Shown: piece after piece, positions 1 to 10,780 of the stretch | How positions within the stretch are numbered: position 1 is the first letter of the stretch | How the letters are laid out: each line of letters opens with the position of its first letter | NCBI GenBank assembly: GCA_002914845.1 | Contig: JXTC01000159.1 | Span: 515,775 to 579,774 of the forward strand | DNA length: 64,000 bases | Direction of reading: 5' to 3' | From: Trema orientale | Lineage: Eukaryota; Streptophyta; Magnoliopsida; Rosales; Cannabaceae | The notes under the pieces: model-generated | The model's database searches: none | The model's input: only the letters and a program-made list of their open reading frames with translations | What the model was told of the DNA's origin: nothing | Translations under genes and position numbers: made by a program

Positions 1-1650
1 TCACTATCGTCCACATGGCCTCCAGATTAATCCTATGGCCAAAATTATTTCGTGCTTTTCTTAAGGAATGTGAGGAGTCATACTTCGTGGTTTAAAACTC
101 TCTTCGCTATATGTCATCATGTGGCTCTTTACTTTTGATCCAAGGGCTGTGTTGCTTCACTATTCTGGCCTATAAATAGGCTTTTATGTTTCCCTATTCT
201 TCACTTTACTTCCTTGCTTCCGTTTTACTCTCATCTTCGAATCCTCCAAAACTTTCGCCTTCTCCATCGCTTTGTTTTCCAAAGTCTTTTTGAGTGATTC
301 CTTGCGGGTTATCGAGTCGCTTTAATGTTTCTTTTCCTTTCCCAATAAACTCTTATAATTTCTCTTATAGATCGCTCCTTTCCAACGCCTTAACCTGTGC
401 ATTTACTGATTTTCACAATTCTCCATTCAAGGGCTTCTCTGGGATTTTCCATACTCTCGAGTTTCAGACACTTCCGTTTGGTAAGTTTCTGGGTTTATAA
501 CCCAGGTTTGCTTTTATTTTTCCTTTGATTCCTTTTATTTTTAGGTCTCGGGTTCTTAGGGTTTCCGCCTGGTCAGAGTAAAGGCTTGGATAGATCTTCT
601 TACATTTGAGAATGGCAGGTCCGATCACTCAGGGGTGTCCCAGCGATTTCCAGATGGGGTTGCTCTAGAACCCATTCCGATACTTATGGTTGATCTGGTT
701 TCCTCGAAAAGTGGTGGCGAGGTGGTATCAGAGTCTGAGCCCAGCGTAAATGAGGCCGAGGACCAAGTAGTTGCCCACGTCTCTATCGGTCGCGGTCACA
801 TGCAATGTGAGGGCTTTGTTATCTGTATTGCAGTTGTTGTCCCTGACCACCCTCCTATCCTTATTTCCGACAGCCAACGACCACTTTGACGATGAAAATG
901 ATGCCATCTTGGATCACGACCTATCCTTGCTCGGCCTGTCCCTGATCAGGTTCGACAGTCCCCAGCCTGACTTGTCCGAACTAGTAATAGCTCTTGCTAA
1001 TTATGATGGCTCACACCCAATGTTGCAGATACTTTCAGGTGAGCTCGACTTCCATCTCATAAGGGCTTATATCTCATGTTCAATTTGGAAGAGACTAGGG
1101 ATAAACCACTAGTTTTAAATAGAAATAGGCCAATAATTTGAGTGCGGTACTCTATTCCTGCATCAGTTCAGAACCAAGCCCAAGTTCCAAACCAAAACCC
1201 TTTAAACACAAGTGATCAAACGGCAAGGGTGGTCGGGGACGGGGACAAGCTATTAGGGTAGAAGCGGGTGATCCCGTGGTCGATGGGGTCGAGCAAGCTA
1301 GGCCACTAACGGAGTTCAGCACTAACTATTTCGCTTTTATCATTACTGATGAACTGCTATTGAGTGTTCATTCTTGTTACGAAATTCTAGACAACATCCA
1401 CCTCCTCTCGCTAGGCGAAGGCGACGTCCCCATTCGACCACCAGCGGGTTGCATAACCTTATGCTTGGGTTTTTCCGAGGCCTGGTTAAGGCTCCTACTT
1501 CACCCTTTCTTCTACAACTTCTTTTCTAAATTCCAAATCTGCCTAACCCAGCTAAACCTAAATAGATGGCAAGTTTTAATTGGCCCCTGGGTTATGTTTA
1601 GGCTTCAAGACTGGCCGGGCAGCACCTTGTGCATACTCAAGTAGCTTTTG
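1..1650 (+). other. Unassigned repeat-like region with a TATA box
   Basis: No protein family is recognisable here. A TATAAATA box lies at 171-178 and is followed by a CT-rich leader of about 400 bases, as in the promoter of a plant gene or the start of an LTR retrotransposon transcript. Several short open frames follow (612-890, 771-1112, 1276-1644), but none shows a known motif and the frame keeps shifting. The pattern suggests a decayed transposon coding region, which is inference only. The left edge of the window cuts the feature. Confidence 0.3.
171..178 (+). promoter_or_regulatory. TATA box (TATAAATA)
   Basis: A good match to the plant TATA consensus, embedded in CCTATAAATAGG and followed about 30 bases later by a pyrimidine-rich leader. 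It probably drove a transposon or a now decayed gene. No transcript evidence is available. Confidence 0.4.
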
Positions 1651-2680
1651 CTGGAAATAACCTAACACTTAAGAAAAATCATATATGCATGTATAATTGA
1701 ATGAATACATGATCACATCATGAATGCAGCAGAAAAAATTAGCAGATTTAGGTTTTAAAAGTTTTCATAAAAATAGTTTTCATAAACATAGAACATGCAT
1801 ATATCAAATACAGGGTTATGTATAACATAAATCAAATCTAGATACATAAACCTTATAGATTAGATTTGGGGGTTACCACTTATAGCGTGCTTCTCCCTGA
1901 TCTCCTTGTTGATGGTGATTAAATCTCCAACCCTAGATTTTCTTGTCTATGCTCCTACTCTTGGTTGATGAGGCGAGTGAGCACCAAGTTGAATCTTTTA
2001 TTAGAGAACGGTCAAGAATACCTTCTTGATCCTTTGGAATACCGGGATGTGAGATGAGAATGTGAGATTGCAAGAAACTTTTTCTCCCTCTCTTTCTCTC
2101 AGCCTTGGCCGAAATCTCTCTCTTTTTTTCCTTTTGTTTCATGTGTAGCTCTCCTAGAGTTACTGTGCAGTTTTTTTTCCTCTCATATATCTCTTATATA
2201 TGGGCCCAAAAAACTGCTAATCGTAGTCTAATTAGAATTGGGCTTGTTCTCCAGTTTGGGCTTTGAGTATATTTTTATAAATATGTCTAACTCATGTAAC
2301 TTATTTATAAAAATACCAACTTCTGTGTAGAATCATTACTTTATATAATTTTAAGAAACTAATTTCACGAATACCACTAACCAATTGATGAGCTTTATTG
2401 AGCTAGACAAGGGACCTAATGGATTCAAATAATCTAAGCTCCAATAGTATGATAAACATATAATAACTCTTATTATGGTATTTATATAAATACTATTAGT
2501 AAAGGAGACACTCCACTAAAGGCCCAATTCTGCACTCTTAAATTAAATGTCATCCCTTCTATAGAGATTTATCAACTAGCCTTAATTAACCGATCCATCT
2601 AACATATTCTACACTACATATAAAATTCCTATACAATACCGTAGTTGGATAGGTAAAATTACCGTAATACTCCTCCAACA
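1650..2680 (-). repeat. Probable degenerate LTR, minus strand
   Basis: Read on the minus strand the segment begins near 2680 with TGTTGGAGGAG, a typical LTR start. It then runs through AT-rich DNA into a purine-rich stretch around 2050-2130 that resembles transcribed LTR leader sequence. A partner LTR, a primer-binding site and a target duplication were not found, so this may be a solo LTR. The boundary near 1650 is a guess. The open frame on the minus strand at 1933-2142 looks like part of the leader and not like a gene. Confidence 0.28.
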
Positions 2681-3235
2681 CATATTTACGTTTAAATTAC
2701 AATCTTCTATTAAGGAATAATATTGGCGATAATTTTGTTCTCAATGGCCATTTAGATAAAATTATCAACCAATTCACAAAGTGAATACTAAGATCTCTAC
2801 AGCTTGCGGTGTCCTTACCCCATTCCTTGCTCGGGGCTATGTTACTCTTTAGTGGTCGGCTACTTCCTCTTGGTCCCTTGGTCTTTTACTAGGGGTGCTT
2901 ACCTGGTCGGCTGGCAATATGAATGCCGATCATGGGTTGGTCTCCTCATTCGTTAACTTTCCCTCAATACTACGGCTAAGCCTCTTCTCGAACCCTTGCT
3001 CAGCTTATCCTCGTAGTCTTTAGGGAGAAGCCAGTCCCTAGTGTCTCATTCCCGTGGGCCTGGTGGGTCCTTATAATGCTTGGTTTCATTTTGGGTATAG
3101 TAATATGATGTGTTGTTTCTGTCCTGACATACGTGTCATTTTTTCATTGGTTTAGAGAAATTACCCTCAACAACTTTAACATTTGGTAAAACTAATATTT
3201 TTACTGTGGAAGAAATGATCGATTCTAATCAATGA
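2681..3235. other. Intergenic, nothing recognised
   Basis: Moderately GC-containing sequence with repeated CTCGG/GGTCGG words around 2820-3060, ending at the assembly gap. No gene or bounded repeat is visible. Confidence 0.4.
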
Positions 3236-3253
3236 NNNNNNNNNNNNNNNNNN
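3236..3253. other. Assembly gap of 18 Ns
   Basis: Eighteen undetermined bases directly before the first SINE copy. The upstream target duplication of that SINE may be partly lost in the gap. Confidence 0.99.
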
Positions 3254-3262
3254 ATTCTTACA

Positions 3263-3606
3263 CCACCGAGTAAAGTGGCCTAGCATTAAGGAGTACTAGG
3301 AATGTGTTTATGGTCAAGGGTTTGAGCAGTGGGTGGCTCCTTTAAGAGTCTTAAATGTGAAAACTTATTTCATGCCATCCCACTGCTCAATGTTGAGTGC
3401 CACCACACCCTCACATATCTTTACCCTTAGTAACATTCGGTAGGGCTGTGTTGATGCATTCCTCAGGGTGTAAGACTGGTCGTTAGGGTCTGCAGCGAAC
3501 ATTCTTGTGAGCGTCTGAGAGGCCTCTATGATCACGCCCAATGTGAGAATACAATGCGTCAATCGCCCCCTTTCCGAACTTTTTCTCTTTAGAAAAAAAA
3601 AAAGAA
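3263..3606 (+). mobile_element. tRNA-derived SINE-like element, copy 1
   Basis: About 344 bp. The 5' part has an A-box-like GTGGCCTAGCATTAAGG and a B-box-like GGTTTGAGCAG roughly 35 bases later, the internal polymerase III promoter layout of plant tRNA-derived SINEs. The 3' end is an A-rich tail after TTTTTCTCTTTAG. It aligns along its length with the copy at 3981-4290. The flank after the tail (ATCTTATACTTG) resembles the sequence before the element, but the assembly gap obscures the upstream duplicate. Short minus-strand open frames across it are not genes. Confidence 0.6.
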
Positions 3607-3653
3607 ATCTTATACTTGTAATAAGTATGTATAAATAATATAGAATATGACCT

Positions 3654-3960
3654 CTCAATTAGAACATAGTACTCACTATTCATTAAGTTCGTGTTTGGTA
3701 CGCTATATAATGACTCTATATTATATTAATTAAAGACAATACCGTATTTGGTTGTGTTTTTATATCGTACTATTTAATATGACATCAAAATTTAATAAAT
3801 TTTTGAAAGTAGTATTTTTCTAAAATTAAATTTATAAAGTGGTATTTTTGAAAAATAACTTTCAAAAAATGGTAATCTTAGAGGTAGTTTCTAAATAATT
3901 TTTTAAAATAATATTTTTCTAAATTAACTTTTAATAGAAAACAGAAAACCCAAATGACGA
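3654..3960. repeat. AT-rich repeat, copy 1 (tandem block with the SINE)
   Basis: This AT-rich sequence follows SINE copy 1 and recurs after SINE copy 2, where its homologue is split between 4305-4344 and 11098-11400. A GTGTTTGGTACGC word near 3692 and the reverse complement of CGCACCAAACATGACC near 11576-11591 look like terminal inverted repeats of a miniature element, but this is uncertain. The CTCTCAAT at 3652-3659 is the uninterrupted equivalent of the site used by the hAT element in copy 2. Confidence 0.55.
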
Positions 3961-3980
3961 TTTAATGTCTTATACTTGCA

Positions 3981-4290
3981 CCACCGAGTAGGTGGCATAG
4001 TGGTAAGAAGTACTATGAATAGATTCATGGTCAAGGGTTCGAGTAGCAGGTGCCATCCGACTGCACGATGTAAAGTTGTCTGGGACTACACCCTCACGTA
4101 TTCTAACCCCTAGCAACATTCGGTGGGGCTGCATTGATGCACTCCTCACCCGGATGGTAAGACCCATTATTAGGGTCTGCAACAAACATTCTTGTGAGCC
4201 TCTGAGAGGCCCCCTATGATCACGCCCAGGGAGAGTATGCAATATGCTGATCGCCCCTTTTCCAGACTTTTTCTCATTAGACAAAAAGAA
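3981..4290 (+). mobile_element. tRNA-derived SINE-like element, copy 2
   Basis: About 310 bp. A-box-like TGGCATAGTGGTAAG lies at 3993-4007 and B-box-like GGTTCGAGTAG at 4036-4046. The tail is TTAGACAAAAAGAA. The element is bracketed by similar 14-base words GTCTTATACTTGCA (3967-3980) and GTCTTATATTTACA (4291-4304), differing at two positions, which fits a target-site duplication. It is closely related to copy 1; both may descend from one insertion followed by a tandem duplication of about 0.7 kb. Confidence 0.62.
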
Positions 4291-4584
4291 GTCTTATATT
4301 TACAATAAATATGTGTAAAAAAATACATAATATGACCTTTCAATTAGGGCTGGTAATTTGTGTTATCATGTCATATTCAGGTTGACATAATTACGACATG
4401 ACATATTAACATCCCAACTCGAACGTGATATAATTAATAAACATGTCAAAAATTTAAACCTAAATATGACATGATTAATATACGTGTAACATGACACGAC
4501 ACGATACGTGTGACCCGCTTAATAAATGTTTCATGTATCATATTATGACCTGTTTGATACGAATATTCAAAATTGACACGATTA

Positions 4585-5720
4585 CTCTTTTCATCGCAAA
4601 CTTTTTCCCATGATGACACTAAGCACCACTCTTAGTTAGCTAACAACACACCAACAGCATACACACAATCGGGTGTAAGTGTTTGTCTCACACACTCGGC
4701 AGTGCTTACCTCATACACTCACGGGCTATGCAACAAGGAGTAAGTAATGAATACACAAGCCAACATACGGGAACTCTTCCTAACCTATCATTAATTTCAT
4801 AAAAGAATACAAGGCAATGTGCAGGACATCACAACCTGATGACTCTGCTCAATTAATCACGTACAAATAAGCATGCATGCATGCACGGCAGTTGACACCT
4901 CCAACTGCCTAGGGCCGTGCTGGACAAGCCAGCATACACCAGTATACTCTACTGGGCGGTTTCCCCTAACCGCCTGCTGCCTGGACAATGCTTTCCATGT
5001 ACAGCACAAGGATCATGGCCAGTAACCGCCTGGTAACTGCTCGGTCTGATTCACCATCCACGCACATGTCAAATGTGTCAATCAGCCAACTGCTGGTAAC
5101 CGTCGCTAATCGCTCGGTCTTTTCACCATGCACGCACATGTCAAATGTGCTAGCAGCCAAATGTTGGTAACCGTCCTTAACCGCTCGGCTAGATCACTTA
5201 GGCACACACATGTCAAATGTGCTTAGCCATGTAATTGCTCGCATGCCTCAGCCCATGTGTATGTCCACTGCCTATCGCATGTGTGCACTCCACTTGCTTC
5301 ACACCACTGCGTGTGAACTTCATCGCACTTGTCAGCCAGCTCGCCCGTGCGAGCACACAGCACGCACGTGTCGTCATGTATGCGTACTCAGTGCGCGCGA
5401 GTTCTCGTGCGCATGCCTCTGCGTGCACTGGTTGCCATACGTGTGCACACAGCATGCGTAGCCTGCCTGGTGCACCCATCACCAGGCAGCATTGCCACCA
5501 TGCATCACCAGCTTAGCCAACCTTCGAGCAACCCCACATATTAAATCGGCCAACATGGTACACCAAAGTACTTGATCACTGTGCCAAGGCCTTGCCCACC
5601 CAAGCAAGCCTTGGTCTTCTCGCATGGTGGTGTGCACTGCGTGCACCTCCACCTTGAACTCGTGCCATGGTGCAGCTCTTCATCATGACACGATCCTAGT
5701 CACCGACTAAGGGGCTAACA
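4585..5720 (-). repeat. 3' LTR of the chromovirus
   Basis: About 1.14 kb, homologous to 10251-10780 across its left half. On the minus strand it starts TGTTAGCCCC after the purine tract. It contains three tandem copies of a 72-base unit, marked by the imperfect palindrome CACATGTCAAATGTG at 5063, 5135 and 5207. The GC-rich zone around 5230-5480 gives open frames on both strands that are compositional artefacts. Confidence 0.82.
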
Positions 5721-5730
5721 AACCACCCCT
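5721..5730 (-). promoter_or_regulatory. Polypurine tract of the chromovirus
   Basis: On the minus strand AGGGGTGGTT lies immediately before the TGTTAG start of the 3' LTR, the expected position for the plus-strand primer of reverse transcription. Confidence 0.6.
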
Positions 5731-5818
5731 ACCAGAAGAAACCGACGTCCTCGTCGGGAGGGTATCTAAGTAGGTGTTCAATTGGCCCTCGAATTGCCAC
5801 AAGTCGCCTTCTCCTATG

Positions 5819-7302
5819 TAGCATCTGCATCTCCTTCACCCTTCCACTTAACAAGAAATTCAGTGCGGTTGTTCTTCTTGCTTGCTCCTAAAGATCTATG
5901 ATCCAAGATCTTTGCAATTTTCTTCTCAAATTGCTTCCTTACAATAGGAGGAGCTTTCTTCGATTCGACCCTCGGTCGCTTTTTCATGGTATTATTTCGA
6001 GAAACTCATATGGAACGTTGGTCATATCTTGAAACGCTCAGGTAACAGCAATTGATAAGCAACATTGTCCACCTTCTTCATAATCTCGAATGAACTATCA
6101 TATTTTTGTACCAACTCCTTGTGGTACCACTTATCAGTCTCCTTTTTCCAAATCTGAGGAGTAAGTTTCAGCAATACTTTGTCCCCCACATTGAACTCCA
6201 GCTCTCTTCTATGCTTGTTAGTATACTTCTTCATCTGCTTGGATGCTTTGGCTAGGCTATCCCGTGCCTGCTCAAGGAGCCTGGTTCTGTCTCTAGCAAA
6301 TCTGTATGCCACTGGACAGGACCCTTGGGACTTTTGCTTGGCTACTTCGTGTGGAGTCAAGAGTTGCCTCCCAAATACAATCTCACTAGGACTCGTTCCT
6401 ATTGCTGAGGACTGATGAATATTGTAGCAAAACTGGGCTACATCAAGTAACTCCAACCAATTCCGCTGGCTCGTAGTGATATAGTGCCTCGAGTATTCCT
6501 CCAGCAACTGATTCATTCTCTCGGTCTGGCCATCTGTTTGTGGGTAATTTATAGTAGAAAACTTTATATCTGATCCCAACATGTTGAACAACGTGGTCCA
6601 AAATCTGCCAGTGAACCGAGAATCTCTGTCACTCACGATGTCCTCAGGCAACCTGAAGTATTTCACCACATTTTTCATGATCAACTCCGCAGCAACATCA
6701 GTCGGACATGCATGTGGTGCTGGAATGAAGATCCCATATTTGGAGAATCGATCAACCACCACCAGGATTGATCTCATGCCCTTCAATTCTGGAAACTCCA
6801 TAATAAAATCCATAGAAATTGACTGCGATGGTTTCTCAAGAATAGGCATTGGCTGTAGCAATCCCGCCTCTTTCTTCCTCTCCATCTTATCTTGCTGGCA
6901 AACCAAACAGGTTTTTACGTAAGACTCCACCTCGTCCTCTATTTTTGGCCAGTAATATGACTTTCCTAGCAAAGCCATCATTCTTTCCACTCCTGGGTGA
7001 CCAGCCCATTGTGGATCATGTGTTTCCTACAGTAATTCTCGTCTTAACCCACCACCACTTAGCACATACAACTTGTTGCCCTTGGCGTACAGTAAGTCAT
7101 CATCAATCCAATACCAACGGATTGTGCCTTCAGCCACTTGCTGTTTTAGCTTCAAATAAGTGGGATCGAGCAAGGACTGCTCCCTTACCAGGTCGAGAAA
7201 AGTTGACTTCACCGAAGACAATGCTGCCACATATGACTTTATGTCCTTCCTACTTAGAGCATCCGCTACTTGATTTTGTGTTCCAGGCTTGTGGATCCAC
7301 AC
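5819..7302 (-). pseudogene. Chromovirus integrase with C-terminal chromodomain (degenerate)
   Basis: The integrase is continuous in 6022-6990. Upstream, the zinc-binding part is visible as ETHD, GHPG and CLVC elements of an HHCC finger. The core has D in SMDFI, D in VSDRDSRF and E in GQTER with 35 residues between the last two, an intact DD35E triad. Downstream, after a stop, a chromodomain is readable (KILDHRS, FLVKWKGEG) and ends in a stop where tryptophan is expected. Integrases of this type insert the cDNA, and chromodomains direct it to marked chromatin. The interruptions make this a pseudogene. Confidence 0.85.
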
Positions 7303-7329
7303 AAAATCGAACTCTGCAAGAAATTCTTG

Positions 7330-7602
7330 CTAGCGAGCCTGCTTTGGAGTCAGTTTCTTTTGAGTCTTGAAGTAGGTGTTGGCCACATTGTCAGTGTACA
7401 CCGTGAACTTCGTACCCAGCAAGTAGTGTCTCCACATATCAAGGCAATACACCACTGCAGTCATCTCCTTCTCATGAACCGAGTATCTCTGCTCGGCATC
7501 TTTCAGCTTTCTGCTTTCAAAGGCTAAAGGATGACCATCTTGGACAAGTACTCCACCAATGGCCTTATCTGATACATTTGTTTGGATTTCGAAGCTATTC
7601 AA
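7330..7602 (-). pseudogene. Chromovirus RNase H domain (degenerate)
   Basis: The frame shows the RNase H fold found after Ty3/gypsy reverse transcriptases: FEIQTNVSDKAIGGVL, SRKLKDAEQRYSVHEKEM and YTDN. The first motif normally carries a catalytic aspartate (TDAS); here it is asparagine (TNVS), so activity is probably lost. It lies directly between the reverse transcriptase and integrase blocks and is cut off from both by stops. Confidence 0.82.
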
Positions 7603-7684
7603 AATCAGGCAACTTTAGGATCGGTTCTGATGAAACAGCAACCTTCAGCTTGTCAAAGGCCTCCTGACACTCGTCTGTCCACCC

Positions 7685-8470
7685 TCATTTATGATCTTTT
7701 TTGAGCAAATCCGTCAAGGGACTGACTTTTTTGGAGTAGTCCTTGATGAATTTTTGATAATAGTTGGCTAAGCCAAGAAAAGATCTCAGGTCCGCAACCT
7801 TCTTTGGGGCAGGCCAATCAACAATGGCCTTGATTTTCTTCTCATCCATTTGGATCTGCCTTCTACTAATCCAATGTCCCAAGAATTTCACCTCTTGGCA
7901 ACAAAACTCACATTTCTCTTTTTTAACATACAGTTTGTATTCCCTCAACTTAAAGAATATCTCCCTCAAATTCCATAAGTGATCATCCAATGACTCACTA
8001 TAAATGACAATATCATCCAGAGATACAACCACAAATTGATCTAGGAACTTATACAACATATCATTCATTAAATTGCAGAAAATGGCAGGAGCGTTGGTCA
8101 AGCCAAAAAGCATGACTAGAAACTCATATGACCCGTACCTCGTCATACAAGCAGTTTTTGCTTCATCTCTTGCTGTGATCCTTACTTGCCAATAACCAGA
8201 CCGTAGGTCCAATTATATGAAATAGGAAGCTTTGGACAGTCTATCGAACAAATTAGTAGCATTAGACACTAGACACTTGTTCTTTACAGTGACTTTGTTC
8301 AGGGCCCAATAATCAACTCACATTCGCATGGATCCATCTTACTTCCTTTGGAACAAAATTGGGGCACCGTAAGGAGCCTTGGATGGCTAAATCAGTCCCC
8401 CATTCAGCAACTCATCCAACTGTTTCCACAATTCTACCAATTCTGATGAAGCCATTCTGTAAGGAGCCTT
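7685..8470 (-). pseudogene. Chromovirus reverse transcriptase (degenerate)
   Basis: The longest open part (7685-8212) carries [26 protein letters not shown] and [10 protein letters not shown]. The active-site box, normally YLDD in this family, reads SLDD, so the tyrosine is lost. The domain continues upstream to about 8470 across several stops (RLSKASYF and KVTVKN words are readable). It would copy the element RNA into DNA. With the stops and the altered box it is inactive. Confidence 0.85.
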
Positions 8471-8472
8471 GG

Positions 8473-9183
8473 CTAGAGGCCGAGTCTTTGGTTCCAACTC
8501 GATTCTGTGATTAATTGCCCTCCTTGGTGGGATTCTTTAGGTAGTTCGAGTGGCATTGTGTCATCCAACAGATCCGCTACATGATTAGGCACTTCCTCAA
8601 ATTGTTCTGGTTTTATTTTTATCAACACAGCAACATATCCTTGCTTACCCCTCTTCACACCCGCATTGAATTGCTTGGCAGATTGCAATTCAATCTCTTT
8701 AGATCTCCTAGCATCTAGACCTTTGGATACCACATGCATAAGCAAGGGCTCCCTTGAGGTGTGGCGCAACAAATGCTTTGGCCAATCCCAGAAACTCAAT
8801 GCCAAGTATTAAATCAAAATCATCAAGAGGCACTACCATGAAGTTGCACTCTGCCTAACAAGTGCCAACCTTCAAGCTGCTTACAGCTGAGCCATGGACA
8901 GGCATAGCATCCGAATTCACAGCTTTCAGCCTTCTAGAATTCTTCATAACAACCAACCCAACCGATTAGCAACACGCCATGACATAAAATTGTTTGTGGC
9001 ATCCGTGTCTATCATGGGCGTCACTTTTCTGCCATTTACCCAAGCCATCACGTGCATCAGATCCTTGAAGTAAGTCTGTTTCTCTGTTGTGATTGCATTG
9101 AGCAACTGCAAGGGATTCATCCGAGGAGTCCCTTCGATCGGGCCATGCTCCAAGTCACCATATTGAGCGATTAGCGCGCTCAA
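8473..9183 (-). pseudogene. Chromovirus protease and linker region (degenerate)
   Basis: The frame at 8944-9183 contains the retropepsin active-site region as MIDTDATNNF, where DTGAT is expected, so the flap-proximal glycine is replaced by aspartate. The frame at 8473-8805 covers the linker into the reverse transcriptase. A retropepsin cuts the gag-pol polyprotein. The altered active site and the stops between frames indicate an inactive enzyme. Confidence 0.72.
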
Positions 9184-9189
9184 TTTTTC

Positions 9190-10105
9190 TCTCTTTGGAC
9201 AATCTCACAGTATGTGTGGACCATTACAAATATAACAGCTCTTGGCCTTGCCTTTACCGGTGGATCCAACTATAGCATCCTTCTTGTTGTTGTTGTTCCC
9301 CCAATCCTTCTTCTTCTCGGACTTTTTACCATCTTTCGAAGAAGAGGATTTTTTTTTCTTGCAATCCTTTCCTTTCTTGTTCTCCACACTCGTACTAGAA
9401 GGAACGTACTTGTAGTCTACCAACTTTTCAGCAGCAGCTATGGCTATAGGAAAGTCCTGAATAGCCTGCCTCCACATCTCAGCCTGCGCCTAAGGCTGTA
9501 GTCCGGACAAGAAGTTGAACATCTTGTCTTCTTCAGGTATGTTCTTTATATCCAACAATAAAGAACTGAATTCTTTCACATAGTCATGGACCAAACTCGT
9601 GTGTTTCAATCTCTTGAGGGACTCCCTCCCAATCCAAGTCGTATTTAAATGTAGGAATTGATCCTTCAACTCATTTTTCAGTGTCTCCCAAGCCTCAATC
9701 TTGGGTCTACCAGCATTAGCATCATCCTCCATCTAGGTTCTCCACCATAGTTTCGCATCCCCGGTTAGGTACATGCTTGTTATTATGACATGTTCCCCCT
9801 CAGGAATGTAAGCAGCTTTGAAGTACTGCTCAACATCCCAAAGGAAGTTCTCCAACTCCTTTGAATTTTGGGAATCATTAAAAGGTTTTGGTTCAGAAAC
9901 TTTGATATTTGAAGTACCGACACCACCATCTCTTTACCCAGGGAGAGTTGTTCAAAGCCCTCTTCACCAGCGCCAACTCTTCCTTAAGAGTTTTCACCCT
10001 TTCATCGATTGAGTCTACCATGGATCTAGTGCTCTCCATCAAAGTGAAGAACTGATTCTTGAGATCCTTCATTAAATCTGACACGGTGTTTTGAAACAAC
10101 AATAG
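9190..10105 (-). pseudogene. Chromovirus gag with CCHC zinc knuckle (degenerate)
   Basis: The frames at 9893-10102, 9490-9732 and 9205-9477 together cover a Ty3/gypsy gag. An N-terminal coiled-coil-like stretch is followed by a capsid-type segment (AKLWWRT, then a stop), then LKNELKDQFLHLN and VHDYVKEFSSL, a lysine/serine-rich linker, and a zinc knuckle beginning CYICNGPH near the 9205 end. Gag packages element RNA. The tryptophan- and arginine-rich capsid motif is directly followed by a TAG stop where the family reads on. Confidence 0.8.
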
Positions 10106-10237
10106 TTACTCAAAAAGCACCACTGTTTGATCCACCAAACTCGTCCCATCGTATCTATGGGGAGTGCCAACAATTTCCTCAAGCCGATTGACTCATTCCT
10201 TTACTTCAAGAACACCACCAGCCATCATCACAACCGT

Positions 10238-10250
10238 CTCTGATACCAGT
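10238..10250 (-). promoter_or_regulatory. Primer-binding site (initiator tRNA-Met)
   Basis: On the minus strand the sequence next to the 5' LTR is ACTGGTATCAGAG. TGGTATCAGAG is complementary to the 3' end of plant initiator methionine tRNA and is the usual primer site of plant LTR retrotransposons. It fixes the inner LTR boundary at 10251. Confidence 0.85.
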
Positions 10251-10780
10251 TGTCATGGGGTTAATTTTTCACTGCAAACTTTTTCCCGTGATGGCACTAA
10301 GCACCACTCTTATTCAGCCAACAACATACCAATAGCACACACACAATCGGGTCTAAGTGTTTATCTTACACACTCGGCAGTGTTTGCCTCACACACTCAC
10401 GGACTATGCAACAAGGAGTAAGTAATGAACACACAAGCCAGCATACAGGAACTCTTCCCAACCTTTCATTAATTTTATAAAAGGATACAAGGCAATGTGC
10501 AGAATATCACAACATGATGACTCTGCTCAATTAATCACGTTATAAGCATACATGCATGCATGGTAGTTAAGACCCCCAACTACCCAGGGTCATCTTGAAT
10601 AAGCCAGCATACGCCAGCACACTCTACTGGGCGGTTTCCCCTAACTGCCTGCTGCCTGGACAATGCTTTCCATGTGTAGCACAAAGGTAGTCTTCTCACC
10701 ATGTGCGCACATGTCAAATGTGCTTAGCCGTGTAACCACTCGCATACCTCAGCCCACGTGCGCGAGTGCGATAGGTAACA
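10251..10780 (-). repeat. 5' LTR of the chromovirus, shortened
   Basis: 530 bp, starting TGTCATGGGG and ending GGTAACA on the plus strand. It matches the 3' LTR but is about 600 bases shorter. It holds one copy of the CACATGTCAAATGTG unit instead of three, and the segment matching roughly 5260-5700 is missing. That missing part corresponds to the start of the LTR in the transcription sense, where a promoter would normally lie, so the 5' LTR promoter is probably gone. Confidence 0.82.

Larger units (their letters stand above)
4585..10780 (-). mobile_element. Ty3/gypsy chromovirus, full-length but degenerate, minus strand
   Basis: An LTR retrotransposon in minus orientation with unequal LTRs at 4585-5720 (3') and 10251-10780 (5'). 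A primer-binding site complementary to initiator tRNA-Met (ACTGGTATCAGAG on the minus strand) adjoins the 5' LTR, and a purine tract AGGGGTGGTT adjoins the 3' LTR. The order is gag, protease, reverse transcriptase, RNase H, integrase, chromodomain, which is the chromovirus layout. Possible 5-base target copies are CTCTT (4585-4589) and CTATT (10781-10785), matching at 4 of 5; the outer end of the 3' LTR seems to have lost about 17 bases. Every coding block has stops or changed catalytic residues, so it cannot move on its own. Confidence 0.9.

Noticed and set aside
3990..4050. Possible tRNA gene
   Set aside because: A- and B-box-like words are present but no cloverleaf, anticodon arm or acceptor pairing is visible, and an A-rich tail and flanking repeats indicate a SINE.
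5210..5545. Overlapping open frames on both strands in a GC-rich stretch
   Set aside because: They lie inside the 3' LTR of the chromovirus, are low in complexity (cysteine, histidine, alanine repeats) and have no motif. They result from composition.
6179..7527. Plus-strand open frames of 80-170 codons
   Set aside because: They run antisense to the integrase and RNase H of the chromovirus, whose minus-strand frames carry clear catalytic motifs.
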